Below, piece by piece: positions 9,018 to 17,125 of a stretch of 64,000 bases of DNA. Position 1 is the stretch's first letter. Each line of letters opens with the position of its first letter. Under the pieces are notes generated by a model that was given only the letters and a program-made list of their open reading frames with translations, searched no databases and was not told the DNA's origin. Source of the stretch: JAGQYP01 sp041392305 (lineage in GTDB: Bacteria; Bacteroidota; Bacteroidia; Flavobacteriales_D; Crocinitomicaceae); contig JAWKMJ010000005.1 in the NCBI GenBank assembly GCA_041392305.1, positions 1 to 64,000 of the forward strand, given 5' to 3'. Both the position numbers and the translations under genes were made by a program.

Positions 9018-10127
9018 TCAAGCCGTTTTCTTATAGCTGATCATCGCCATCACATTGATCAAAATGGCAGATCCGGCCACCACCGACACATGCATGAGTA
9101 TGTTTGAGATCCCGCTTCCCTTGAGCATGACGAGACGGATGACTTCTACATAATACCTAATCGGATTGAACAAGGTGAAGTTCTGCGCCCAGATCGGCAT
9201 GCTTTCGATTGGGGTGAAGAGTCCGGACATCAGAATGAAAATGACCATGAAAAACCAGGCTAGAAACAAGGCTTGTTGCTGACTACTTGTGATGGTTGAA
9301 ATGAACATTCCCATTCCTAAAATGAGGATCAAATACAAAATCGTAAATCCGTAAATGAGGAAGAAATTTCCTTCGAACGGAACCTTGAACCAAAACAAAG
9401 CGATGATGAGTCCGATGGTGAATTCAATCATCCCAATAATGAGAAAAGGCAACAATTTCCCAATGATGAACTGGTACTTTCGAATGGGTGTAACATTCAA
9501 TTGTTCGATGGTTCCAATTTCTTTTTCTCGAACAATATTCATTCCGGACAAGAAAAGTGCGATAATGGTTACGAGTAACACCAAGATACCTGGCACCATG
9601 AAAAACTTGTAGTTCAAATCAGGATTGTACCAGTCTCTTTTGTTGGTTTCTATTCCCGGGATTTGCATTTGAATCCCTGTTTTTTCAATTTCTTCCAGGC
9701 TGAATTTTGCTATGATATTTTGCAAATAATTTAAACTGATTCCGGCTTTGGTTCCGTTAATCGCATCTGCGAAAATACTGATCTCTGTGGGTTGAGCCGA
9801 ATGCATGTTTTTGCTGAAATTCTGAGGAATGGTAAGAATGACATCGACCTTATTTTTTTCTACCATTTGATAGGCTTCATCATAGGAATTGCCGACTTCA
9901 ATCAAGTTAAAATAATCCGACATCGCTATTTTTTGGGTCAATGCCTGAGACATGGAAGAATGATCGTGATCTTCAACATAAATATTGATGTTGGTCACTG
10001 TAAAATCCGCCGAATAGGACAAGACCACCAATTGCATTACTGGCATGATAAACAAGATCGGACGCATCATTTTATTGCGAAAGATCTGCTTGAATTCCTT
10101 TTGTACTATGATCAGTATTTTCCGCAT
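9018..10127 (-). CDS. ABC-2 type efflux permease (YbhS/YbhR-like), second copy
   Basis: 369 residues with ABC-2 topology: one N-terminal membrane segment (about 20-40), a large periplasmic domain to about residue 175, then five membrane segments. The conserved motif N-I-V-R-E-K-E-x-G-T-I-E-Q-L follows the second segment. It pairs with the paralogous permease encoded just upstream (10127..11227, sharing one base) and with two ATPases, an HlyD adaptor and a TolC channel in the same leftward operon. The layout equals the E. coli ybhGFSR exporter. The complex would pump drugs or other amphiphiles across both membranes. Substrate is unknown. Confidence 0.88.
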   Translation of the reverse strand: MRKILIIVQKEFKQIFRNKMMRPILFIMPVMQLVVLSYSADFTVTNINIYVEDHDHSSMSQALTQKIAMSDYFNLIEVGNSYDEAYQMVEKNKVDVILTIPQNFSKNMHSAQPTEISIFADAINGTKAGISLNYLQNIIAKFSLEEIEKTGIQMQIPGIETNKRDWYNPDLNYKFFMVPGILVLLVTIIALFLSGMNIVREKEIGTIEQLNVTPIRKYQFIIGKLLPFLIIGMIEFTIGLIIALFWFKVPFEGNFFLIYGFTILYLILILGMGMFISTITSSQQQALFLAWFFMVIFILMSGLFTPIESMPIWAQNFTLFNPIRYYVEVIRLVMLKGSGISNILMHVSVVAGSAILINVMAMISYKKTA

Positions 10128-11227
10128 TATTCCAATCTGATTTTAAATTTCTTGATGGCAATTAAGGTCAATAAACAAGTTATGAAAACAAGCACACCTG
10201 TCTCAAAAGCTATGGCTTCAAACCCCGTTCCTTTCAGCATGATGTTTTTGATGACGATGATGAACCATTTCGCTGGAATTGCATTGCTTATTACTTGTAA
10301 AGGAATCGGCATACTTGAAATGGGAAAGATGAATCCCGACAATAAAATCGACGGCAACATCAGAGCCATCATCGAGATTAACATGGCTGTTTGCTGAGAA
10401 TTGGCTACCGTGGAAATCAACAATCCCAAAACCAGCGCACAAAGAACAAACAAAAAGATCTCGCCAAATAAAAGATAGTAACTCCCATTCATCGGCATGT
10501 CGAAAACATACAAACCTAAAAGCAGAATGGTACAGGCAATAATCAAAGCCAAAACCAAGTAGGGAATAATCTTCCCAAGAATGATCACAAAAGGCTTGAG
10601 AGGAGAAACCAAAAGAATTTCCATGGTTCCAATTTCCTTTTCTTTGGCAACGGTGATGGACGTCATCAATGCCGATACCAACATCAAAATGATCGTCATT
10701 ACGCCAGGCACAAACATATAAACTGATTTATTCTCCGGATTGAACATCATTCGGGTAGTAATATTCAGGTTTGGAGCTTGCAGATGTAATTCTTCGTTGA
10801 CATAAGACTGAAAAGTGGCTTGCAAATAGCTGCTTAAAATATTGGCCGTATTCGGATCGGAAGCGTCGGTAATAATTTGGATTGGACTGTGTTTGGTGTT
10901 AACTAAATCTTTTCCAAATTCCTGAGGAAAAACCAAAACGAGTTTCACATCACCTCTTTTAAATATTTCGCCGATTTCTTCCTCTGAATTCAACTCGGCA
11001 ACCACATTAAAGTATTCGGATGCAGCAATCTTCCCCTTCAATTTTTGGGAATGGGCGTCCTTTGCGTGATCCAAAATAGCAATACGGGAATTGGATATCT
11101 CGGTCCGAATGGCAAAACCAAACATGATGACCATCACGATAGGCATTCCAAACAAGATGATCAGCGTTTTTCGATCCCTGAAAATATGCTTGAATTCCTT
11201 TCTAACAAATGCCGCAAATGTCTTCAT
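10127..11227 (-). CDS. ABC-2 type efflux permease, first copy
   Basis: 366 residues, same topology as its downstream paralogue: a membrane segment at about 20-40 with F-x-H-I-F-R-D-R-K before it, a periplasmic domain, then five membrane segments with VAKEKEIGTMEILLVSPLKP after the second. It overlaps the next permease gene by one base and follows the ATPase gene directly (start one base from its stop), so translation is coupled. The two permeases probably form a heterodimer. Location: inner membrane. Confidence 0.88.
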   Translation of the reverse strand: MKTFAAFVRKEFKHIFRDRKTLIILFGMPIVMVIMFGFAIRTEISNSRIAILDHAKDAHSQKLKGKIAASEYFNVVAELNSEEEIGEIFKRGDVKLVLVFPQEFGKDLVNTKHSPIQIITDASDPNTANILSSYLQATFQSYVNEELHLQAPNLNITTRMMFNPENKSVYMFVPGVMTIILMLVSALMTSITVAKEKEIGTMEILLVSPLKPFVIILGKIIPYLVLALIIACTILLLGLYVFDMPMNGSYYLLFGEIFLFVLCALVLGLLISTVANSQQTAMLISMMALMLPSILLSGFIFPISSMPIPLQVISNAIPAKWFIIVIKNIMLKGTGFEAIAFETGVLVFITCLLTLIAIKKFKIRLE

Positions 11228-11953
11228 TTATCTCGCCAGTTTTACAAATACTTCATCCATGTTCTTCGCTTGGTGTTTGGTCAGTAATTCGTCCAAACTC
11301 CCCAAAGCTTCAATCCTTCCTTGCACCATCATGGAAATGCGATCGCAATATTCTGCCTCGTCCATGTAGTGAGTTGTCACAAAAACAGTGATACCACTTT
11401 CCGCCGTTTCGTAAATCAAATCCCAGAATTGTCTGCGTGTAATGGGATCTACACCAGAAGTAGGTTCATCCAAAAAAACAATTTTAGGTCGATGAATCAC
11501 CGCAACCGAAAAGGCTATCTTTTGCTTCCAACCCAGTGGAATGTCCGAAATCATGGTATTCTGAATATTATCCAATTCCAGATGTTCGATCATTTCTTCG
11601 GTTTTCAATTTGATTTCTTTATTCGAAAGCCCATAAATTCCTCCGTAAAACCGCACATTTTCCTTGAAAGTCAGATCCTCATAAAGGGAGAATTTCTGAC
11701 TCATGTAGCCTATGTTTTCCTTGAGTTTGTTTCTATTTTTATTGATGTCGAATCCCGCCACAGTTGCCTGACCAGAAGTAGAAGACCAAATCCCCGTAAG
11801 CATTTTGATGGCTGTTGTTTTACCCGCACCATTTGCTCCTAAAAAGCCAAACACTTCCCCTTTTTTCACATCAAAACTGATATCATCTACCGCTTTGAAC
11901 TTGCCAAAGTGTTTGCTCAGGTTTTTAACTTCTATGACTTTTTCTTCTTCCAT
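11228..11953 (-). CDS. ABC transporter ATP-binding protein (efflux, second ATPase)
   Basis: 241 residues. Walker A GANGAGKTT, Walker B IVFLDEPTSGVDP and the H-loop TTHYMDEAE are intact. The signature motif is a variant, PLGWKQK instead of LSGGQ, as is typical of one of the two ATPase halves of YbhF-like exporters. In E. coli the two ATPase domains are fused in a single polypeptide; here they are separate neighbouring genes. It lies one base from the stop or start of its operon neighbours. Confidence 0.88.
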   Translation of the reverse strand: MEEEKVIEVKNLSKHFGKFKAVDDISFDVKKGEVFGFLGANGAGKTTAIKMLTGIWSSTSGQATVAGFDINKNRNKLKENIGYMSQKFSLYEDLTFKENVRFYGGIYGLSNKEIKLKTEEMIEHLELDNIQNTMISDIPLGWKQKIAFSVAVIHRPKIVFLDEPTSGVDPITRRQFWDLIYETAESGITVFVTTHYMDEAEYCDRISMMVQGRIEALGSLDELLTKHQAKNMDEVFVKLAR

Positions 11954-11954
11954 T

Positions 11955-12851
11955 TTACTGCATCAAATCCATGAAAACATCCTCAATTCCCGCCTGAATA
12001 GGTTTGATTTGAATGTGTTCGACTCCATTTTGCTTCAAATGCACTTCAATCATTTCTTCACTGACCTCCGAATTCGTGGCCAAATGCACCACATTTCCGA
12101 AGGCAAAAGCAGAGATTTTGTGATCAAATTCCTTTAAAATTTTCAAGGTTTTATAGTTTGCTCCCGACTTCACCTGCCATAATCTATGGGGGTAAGCCAT
12201 GGCAATATTATGTGGGGAATCCACTTTTAAAATTTGTCCGTTTTGCACCAATGCTACTTCATCACACAACTCTGCTTCATCCAGAAAAGGAGTAGAAACG
12301 AGAGTGGTAAGACCGCTTTGCTGCAATTTTTTCAGCATCTCCCAAAATTCCTTTCTGGAAACCGGATCCACCCCAGTAGTCGGTTCATCCAAAAGCAAAA
12401 TTCTAGGTTTATGAATAAGGGCACAGGAAAGCGCCAATTTCTGCTTCATTCCGCCTGAAAGATCTCCCGCTTTTCTCTTTTTGAAAGGCTCTAACATTTG
12501 ATAGATATCGTGAATCAAATGGTAATTTTCTTCTACCGTCGTTTGAAAAACCGTGGCAAAAAAGTTCAAATTTTCTTCCACCGTTAAATCCATGTAAAGT
12601 GAAAATCGCTCCGGCATGTAGCCTACCATTTTACGAATCTTTTTATAGTTCTTTTTCACATCCAAGCCATCCATGGTAGCCTCTCCAGAATCTGCCAAAA
12701 GTAAGGTTGTTAAAATTCTGAAAAGCGTGGTTTTCCCTGCCCCATCGGGCCCAATTAATCCATACAACTGTCCTTCTTCCACTTTAAATGAAAGTTCTTT
12801 CAGCGCTTGGACCGAACCGTAAGATTTGCTTATGTTGTGAACTTCTATCAA
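11955..12851 (-). CDS. ABC transporter ATP-binding protein (efflux, first ATPase)
   Basis: 298 residues. Walker A GPDGAGKTTLF (Asp in place of the common Asn), canonical signature DLSGGMKQKLAL, Walker B ILLLDEPTTGVDP and H-loop VSTPFLDEAE, where Pro replaces the usual His, so this half may be the less active site. A C-terminal extension of about 80 residues follows, as is usual in drug-type ABC ATPases. It corresponds to the other half of an E. coli YbhF-like fused ATPase. The operon gap on either side is below 10 bases. Confidence 0.86.
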   Translation of the reverse strand: MIEVHNISKSYGSVQALKELSFKVEEGQLYGLIGPDGAGKTTLFRILTTLLLADSGEATMDGLDVKKNYKKIRKMVGYMPERFSLYMDLTVEENLNFFATVFQTTVEENYHLIHDIYQMLEPFKKRKAGDLSGGMKQKLALSCALIHKPRILLLDEPTTGVDPVSRKEFWEMLKKLQQSGLTTLVSTPFLDEAELCDEVALVQNGQILKVDSPHNIAMAYPHRLWQVKSGANYKTLKILKEFDHKISAFAFGNVVHLATNSEVSEEMIEVHLKQNGVEHIQIKPIQAGIEDVFMDLMQ

Positions 12852-12859
12852 AATTTCTG

Positions 12860-13744
12860 CTATTCAAATTCAACGCTTGCCGGCATCCCGATTTTCAACT
12901 TCCCTTCTTTGTTTGGCACTTTGATTTTGATCGCGTAAGTCAGATTTTTTCTTTCATCCTCAGTTTGAATCTGCTTTGGGGTGAACTCCGCTTTGTCGCT
13001 AATCCAAGTTACAGTTCCTTCAAAAGATTCCTTTTCCTCTCCTGCATCCACCAACACCTGCACTTTCTGATCAATTTTCACACTGGTCAATTTGGTTTCT
13101 GTGATATAAGCTCTAAGCGTTAGTTCCTCCAAGTTTTGGATACGCAACATGGGTCGGCCCGCTCCCGTTACCTCACCTTCCTTGACATAAGTTTCCAAGA
13201 CCACCCCGGAAATGGGACTATAAACCACACTTCTGCTGATTAAATCATTGATTTGTTTGATCTGAGCCACATAGCCCACTTTTTCATCAAGTACGGATTT
13301 ACTTTGCACTTTGATTGCCTGAATTTGCTCTTTCAGAATTTTTTCTTTGGAATCCACTTCATCTACCTGAGCTTTGGTGGCTGCGCCTTCATCATACAAT
13401 TTATGCAGACGATCCTGAGTCACTTTCAAAGCATCAATTTGTTCTTGGATCACGGCAATTTGCTTTTCCACCGAATTGGCCTTACTAGCAATCACACTCA
13501 TTTTCGCCTGAACAATTTCCTTTTGCAAATGCAACTGCATCGTGTCTAGCAACGCGATTTTATCACCTTTTTGGATTTGTTTGCCTTCTTCTGCCTCAAA
13601 GAATAGGATTTTCCCATTTCCTTCTGCAGAAACTACTGTCGCATCTTCTTCAAAATTTCCGTAGGCATCCGCTTTTTCTTCCTTACTGCAGGCCGATAAA
13701 CTTAAGATCAAACCAATAGCAATGCTGTATTTCAACTTTTTCAT
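12860..13744 (-). CDS. HlyD/MFP-family periplasmic adaptor (YbhG-like)
   Basis: 294 residues. The signal ends in LSLSACS, a lipoprotein box, so the adaptor is probably lipid-anchored. The order is a first lipoyl half (GNGKILFFEAEEGKQIQKGD), a long coiled-coil hairpin (about 80-165), a second lipoyl half (YSPISGVVLETYVKEGEV), and a beta-barrel domain. It would bridge the inner-membrane ABC complex to the TolC channel encoded next upstream. It is 15 bases from the TolC gene. Confidence 0.88.
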   Translation of the reverse strand: MKKLKYSIAIGLILSLSACSKEEKADAYGNFEEDATVVSAEGNGKILFFEAEEGKQIQKGDKIALLDTMQLHLQKEIVQAKMSVIASKANSVEKQIAVIQEQIDALKVTQDRLHKLYDEGAATKAQVDEVDSKEKILKEQIQAIKVQSKSVLDEKVGYVAQIKQINDLISRSVVYSPISGVVLETYVKEGEVTGAGRPMLRIQNLEELTLRAYITETKLTSVKIDQKVQVLVDAGEEKESFEGTVTWISDKAEFTPKQIQTEDERKNLTYAIKIKVPNKEGKLKIGMPASVEFE

Positions 13745-13758
13745 AATTATGAATTTTC

Positions 13759-15018
13759 TTATTTCTTAACTCCTTGGGCATGTACCCAATCCAATTTTGC
13801 TTGTAAAAGACCTAATTTGTCTGCTTCGGTGGTCAAGCGAGCCCGATTCAAATCATTAAACAACTTCAAATATTCAGTCGAAGTAATGGTTCCATTATTG
13901 AATTTGCTCTGACCTGTTTTATAGACATTTTCGGTTAGTTTTTCAATTTCTTCTGAGAGTTCGATTTGCTTTTCGTATTTGTCAATTTCTTCTTGTAATT
14001 CTGCATTTTCAATGGCTATTTTTTTGGTTAACATTTCTTTGTTGTGTTCAATCATATTGGTTTTCACATGAATTTGATCCTTTTGTTTTTTCAAAGAATT
14101 CCAACCCCAGATATCCCAGGTGAATTTCGCTCCAACCATATAATAACCATGCATTTTGGTATTGATCATATCGAAACCAGGGCGACCATATCCCAATTTT
14201 CCGAAAGCCACTAATTTGGGAATAGGAACCGTGTTTAATTTTAGCATATTGGTTGCTGTGAGGTTGATCTGCGCATCGAGCAACTGAATTTCGGGACGCA
14301 CCAAATCCGCACTGGATTTCACCTCTGGTTTTTCAAATTGAACGGCCAAACTTAATTCTACGCCAGACATGATACTGAGCGCTTTCAAAATCGACTTTTT
14401 ACCCGATTCAAGGGAAATTAATTGCTTTAGAATTTGAATTTTTTGAGCTGTCAAATGATCTTTATCCGCCTCAAGCAAAACTCCATTATCAATACCAACT
14501 TGCATGATTTTCAGATTCTCATCTAACTCACTGATGGACAATTTCAGGATGGATTCCGTTTGCTCCAGCAACAAATACTTCAAATACAACATTTGAATCT
14601 TTCCTTTTAGATCGTACACTTCAACATCCACATTTTTTTGTTGTACTTCCGCTGAAGCCTCTTGGATTTGACGACCCGCTTTAATTTGCCCACCATCGTA
14701 AAGAATCTGAGTGAGATTTGCCTCAAAAGCATAATTATCAAAAGGTAATTCCGGGAATAAAGGAGCTTGTCCTGGAATCTGAACCTCGGGAAAAGAGATC
14801 ACTTCAGACTGGTAAGTAGCCTGACCCGTCACAGTAACCTTTGGGATATAATTTCTTTTCAAAATCTGGATCACCAAATCGTTTTCCTCCGCAATCGATA
14901 GACGCTTTTTAAATGATGGCCAATTCTTTTCCGCGGCAGACTGCAAGCTATCCAAACTCACCCCTTGCCCAAAAGCAAAGAATGGAATCAAAACTAACCA
15001 ACCCATTAATTTCCTCAT
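13759..15018 (-). CDS. TolC-family outer-membrane efflux channel
   Basis: 419 residues with signal peptide (LMGWLVLIPFFAFGQ). Two long helical repeats, each with beta strands, follow the TolC pattern: TVTGQATYQSEV in the first half, a KFTWDIWGWNSLKKQKDQ segment in the second, and a terminal helix with TEYLKLFNDLNRARL. It forms the outer-membrane exit of the efflux system encoded in the same operon. It is 12 bases from the TetR gene. Confidence 0.87.
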   Translation of the reverse strand: MRKLMGWLVLIPFFAFGQGVSLDSLQSAAEKNWPSFKKRLSIAEENDLVIQILKRNYIPKVTVTGQATYQSEVISFPEVQIPGQAPLFPELPFDNYAFEANLTQILYDGGQIKAGRQIQEASAEVQQKNVDVEVYDLKGKIQMLYLKYLLLEQTESILKLSISELDENLKIMQVGIDNGVLLEADKDHLTAQKIQILKQLISLESGKKSILKALSIMSGVELSLAVQFEKPEVKSSADLVRPEIQLLDAQINLTATNMLKLNTVPIPKLVAFGKLGYGRPGFDMINTKMHGYYMVGAKFTWDIWGWNSLKKQKDQIHVKTNMIEHNKEMLTKKIAIENAELQEEIDKYEKQIELSEEIEKLTENVYKTGQSKFNNGTITSTEYLKLFNDLNRARLTTEADKLGLLQAKLDWVHAQGVKK

Positions 15019-15029
15019 AACTAAATGTT

Positions 15030-15650
15030 TTAAGATTTTGGTTCTTCAATTTTTATGGATCGAATGATGAAAGAAGCCACCTCTTTTTTTCGATCCTCAA
15101 TCAATTTTTTATAAGCTTTTTTATCTCCATCAAGTAATAATCCCGTCACCAAAGGCTTGGCCATGAAAGGAAAGACACACAAAGCCAAAACATTCACGAT
15201 CAGTTGTTCCGGAGCCATTTGCACCAATTTTCCCTCATCCATTTCTTTCTGGATCTTTTGCTTTAACAGATTGAAATTGATCTCGGTGCTTTTTATCAAG
15301 CGAACCAATCTGTCTGGCTTATTACTGATTTCATGAATCACAAACCCAGGAATTTGAGGATGTTTCATGATCGTTTCGATATAGATTTCAACAAATTTCT
15401 CTATGCTCTCACAAACCGAATCATCAGAATTAAATGTCTTCATCAATTTGGGAACCATGATCTGAAATGCCTTTTTCATCACAATTTCAAACAAGGCATC
15501 TTTGGATCGATAATAGTAATGCAAAAGAGCCTTGTTGATCCCTGCTCGATCCGCTATAGACTGCATTCTTGCTCCGTTGTAGCCATTCTCACCAAACTCT
15601 TCAAAAGCATTTTCCAATATCTTTTCCGAGGTGTCTTTGTTGTACTTCAT
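15030..15650 (-). CDS. TetR/AcrR-family repressor of the efflux operon
   Basis: 206 residues. The N-terminal helix-turn-helix is clear: ILENAFEEFGENGYNGARMQ, IADRAGINKALLHYYYRSKDALF. The C-terminal ligand domain is helical and not specific. It is the first gene of the leftward ABC-efflux operon and its start codon almost touches the promoter, which overlaps two palindromic sites (15660-15693). The obvious model is repression of itself and the pump, released by the pump's substrate. Confidence 0.9.
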   Translation of the reverse strand: MKYNKDTSEKILENAFEEFGENGYNGARMQSIADRAGINKALLHYYYRSKDALFEIVMKKAFQIMVPKLMKTFNSDDSVCESIEKFVEIYIETIMKHPQIPGFVIHEISNKPDRLVRLIKSTEINFNLLKQKIQKEMDEGKLVQMAPEQLIVNVLALCVFPFMAKPLVTGLLLDGDKKAYKKLIEDRKKEVASFIIRSIKIEEPKS

Positions 15651-15654
15651 GAAG

Positions 15655-15693
15655 CAAATTTAACCAATTAGTTAATATTAACCAAATAGTTAA
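15655..15693 (-). promoter_or_regulatory. Efflux-operon promoter with twin TetR operator
   Basis: Two 16-bp copies of TTAACCAAWTAGTTAA (15660-15675 and 15678-15693), each with TTAAC/GTTAA arms, sit 18 bp centre to centre. On the minus strand a full Bacteroidota promoter overlaps them: TTTG at 15686-15683, 20 bases, then TAAATTTG at 15662-15655. The -7 box ends four bases before the tetR ATG, so the transcript should be leaderless or nearly so. Repressor binding here would block the promoter completely. Confidence 0.75.
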
Positions 15694-15922
15694 ACTAAAA
15701 AGTTAAAATTTGATTTAGGAATTATTGATTTATGACTTTATGATTTTATGATTTAATGACATTATGAAATTCTAACTACTTGGAACTTAGAACCTGGAAC
15801 TTGGAACTAAACATCCATTAATAAACTAAAAACCGCTATTCGTAAATCGAAGTGACTTCAGCCATGCTTCCTCTTGTATATTTGGTTCTCACAATTACTA
15901 AATAATTAAAAAACAAATAATT
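15694..15922 (+). promoter_or_regulatory. Intergenic words plus -7 box of the small exported-protein gene
   Basis: Words of the ttatgact/ttatgatt type (15729-15766) and ttggaact/agaacct type (15778-15809) fill most of this gap. A -7 box TATATTTG at 15877-15884 lies about 40 bases before the ATG at 15923; a good -33 box was not found. No gene is seen. Confidence 0.45.
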
Positions 15923-16231
15923 ATGAAAAAGATCATTTTCGCAGTAGCGCTTGTATCCGCTTTCACATTTAACTATGCAGGAAACGGAGAAGGTGAAAAA
16001 GCAAAAGTAGAAGCCGCTGAATACAAAGGCGGAAAATTGACTATCCACAATGATACAGATGATGAAGTTAGAGTTCATACCGGGTATGGTGAAACTACAT
16101 TGAGTGCAAGAGGAGGAAAAACAACCGTTACTTGTGCTCCTGGTAAAAAAGTAAAAGCTGAAGGGAAAGTAATTTTCGAAGTTACTGCTGATATGTGCGG
16201 TACTACAGTAAAATTGTCTGATTACTTATAG
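15923..16231 (+). CDS. Small exported protein
   Basis: 102 residues with a Sec signal (IIFAVALVSAFTFNYAGN). The mature part is a short beta-rich domain (GGKLTIHNDTDDEVRVHTG, then LSARGGKTTVTCAPGKKVK), reminiscent of small beta-sandwich proteins, with two cysteines that could pair. No family name is recognised. It is followed by a perfect 11-bp hairpin (16261-16289), so it is transcribed alone at high 3'-end definition. The ATG is preceded by an A-rich stretch without a strong Shine-Dalgarno, usual in Bacteroidota. Confidence 0.7.
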   Translation: MKKIIFAVALVSAFTFNYAGNGEGEKAKVEAAEYKGGKLTIHNDTDDEVRVHTGYGETTLSARGGKTTVTCAPGKKVKAEGKVIFEVTADMCGTTVKLSDYL

Positions 16232-16260
16232 TATATAAGAAATTACAACTAAACTTCAAT

Positions 16261-16292
16261 GGGAGATTCAACAACAAATTGAATCTCCCTTT
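16261..16292 (+). terminator. Intrinsic terminator-like hairpin
   Basis: GGGAGATTCAA (16261-16271) pairs perfectly with TTGAATCTCCC (16279-16289), a 7-base loop, followed by TTTAATTT. It separates two exported-protein genes and may act as an attenuator, since the next gene begins 24 bases later. Confidence 0.75.
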
Positions 16293-16315
16293 AATTTACA
16301 ACTAAACTCAAAAAA

Positions 16316-16855
16316 ATGAAAAAAGTTCTATTCTTACTCACCCTTACTCTTTCATTTTCAATTTTTGCTCAAGAAGACTGCAAATGCGGTGATGCCACGT
16401 ACCAAATTGCTGGAGAAATGGTCTCCAAAGAAGTACAAAGCAATGGGTGGTATACTGAACATTATGCAGGAATTATTGGTGACAAAGTGGTATTTGGTTC
16501 CAAGCATTTTATCTTAAAGGATGAAGCTCCTGTATTGAATCATATCTATGTTAAAACGATTCCAATTAGTAAAATTGACTGGAGATTCAACGACATGTTT
16601 GGTTCTAATTCAAAATATGAAGAAAAAACAGGACAAGATGGTAAAAAGAGAATGGAATTGACTCTTGGGCCAGCCTTTGGAAGTGCGAATGTTTGCGAAT
16701 GGATTGATGACCAATGTCATACTTCAGTGGCGGGGATGTCGCCAAACATGAAGAGATATGAAAAAGGTTCTGCAATTTGGACACTTTTCGAAAACAAAGA
16801 ACAAATGCTAAAATTCACTGACTCAGTGAAGGCGAAGCAAGACGAAATGAAATAA
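16316..16855 (+). CDS. Hypothetical exported protein
   Basis: 179 residues with signal peptide (LFLLTLTLSFSIFAQ, cut after FAQ). The mature start EDCKCGDATYQ and the pair CEWIDDQCHT suggest two disulfides. No recognised domain. It lies downstream of the small exported protein behind a hairpin and ends before a strong terminator, so both may form one unit with graded expression. Confidence 0.65.
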   Translation: MKKVLFLLTLTLSFSIFAQEDCKCGDATYQIAGEMVSKEVQSNGWYTEHYAGIIGDKVVFGSKHFILKDEAPVLNHIYVKTIPISKIDWRFNDMFGSNSKYEEKTGQDGKKRMELTLGPAFGSANVCEWIDDQCHTSVAGMSPNMKRYEKGSAIWTLFENKEQMLKFTDSVKAKQDEMK

Positions 16856-16901
16856 GAATTTTCATAGCAACGAGGACTATCGTTACAACTAAAAAAGAAA
16901 G

Positions 16902-16931
16902 AAACGTCCCAAACGAGGGGCGTTTTTTTTT
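16902..16931 (+). terminator. Strong intrinsic terminator
   Basis: AAACGTCCC (16902-16910) pairs with GGGGCGTTT (16917-16925) with one G-T wobble and a 6-base loop; a run of nine T follows. It ends the two-gene exported-protein unit. Confidence 0.9.
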
Positions 16932-16949
16932 GCCCAAATTCTCAATCTA

Positions 16950-16982
16950 TTTGGAAAATCAAAAAAATCTTTTCTACCTTTG
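16950..16982 (+). promoter_or_regulatory. Consensus Bacteroidota promoter
   Basis: TTTG at 16950-16953, a spacer of 21 bases, and TACCTTTG at 16975-16982 match the -33/-7 consensus of the primary Bacteroidota sigma factor. The predicted start of transcription is near 16988, exactly where a long nested hairpin begins. Confidence 0.8.
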
Positions 16983-16986
16983 CCCC

Positions 16987-17100
16987 ATGATCGGAACAAC
17001 CCGAAATATGAATTTCAATTATTGGTGCATTTTCAGCCATGTCTATTTTATTAGGCTGATTTCAATTATGCACTAATTCCGATCTATCCCCCTTTTATTT
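16987..17100 (+). ncRNA. Candidate structured RNA or 5' leader (nested hairpin)
   Basis: Three nested stems can be read in order: GATCGGAA (16989-16996) with TTCCGATC (17079-17086 region), GTGCAT with ATGCAC, and TCAGCC with GGCTGA. The last two lie inside the first, with a 15-base terminal loop. The structure starts at the predicted transcription start and is followed by CCCCCTTTTATTTTTTATT. It is either a free small RNA or the leader of the SpoIIE-like gene at 17126. No match to a known riboswitch class was recognised. Confidence 0.5.
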
Positions 17101-17125
17101 TTTATTAACCCTTATTTTTTGAGTC

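Noticed and set aside
9792..10397. 201-codon plus-strand frame opposite the efflux permeases
   Set aside because: It is a shadow of two overlapping membrane-protein genes and has no domain.
11321..11842. 173-codon plus-strand frame opposite the ATPase gene
   Set aside because: Shadow frame; the minus-strand ATPase has all its motifs.
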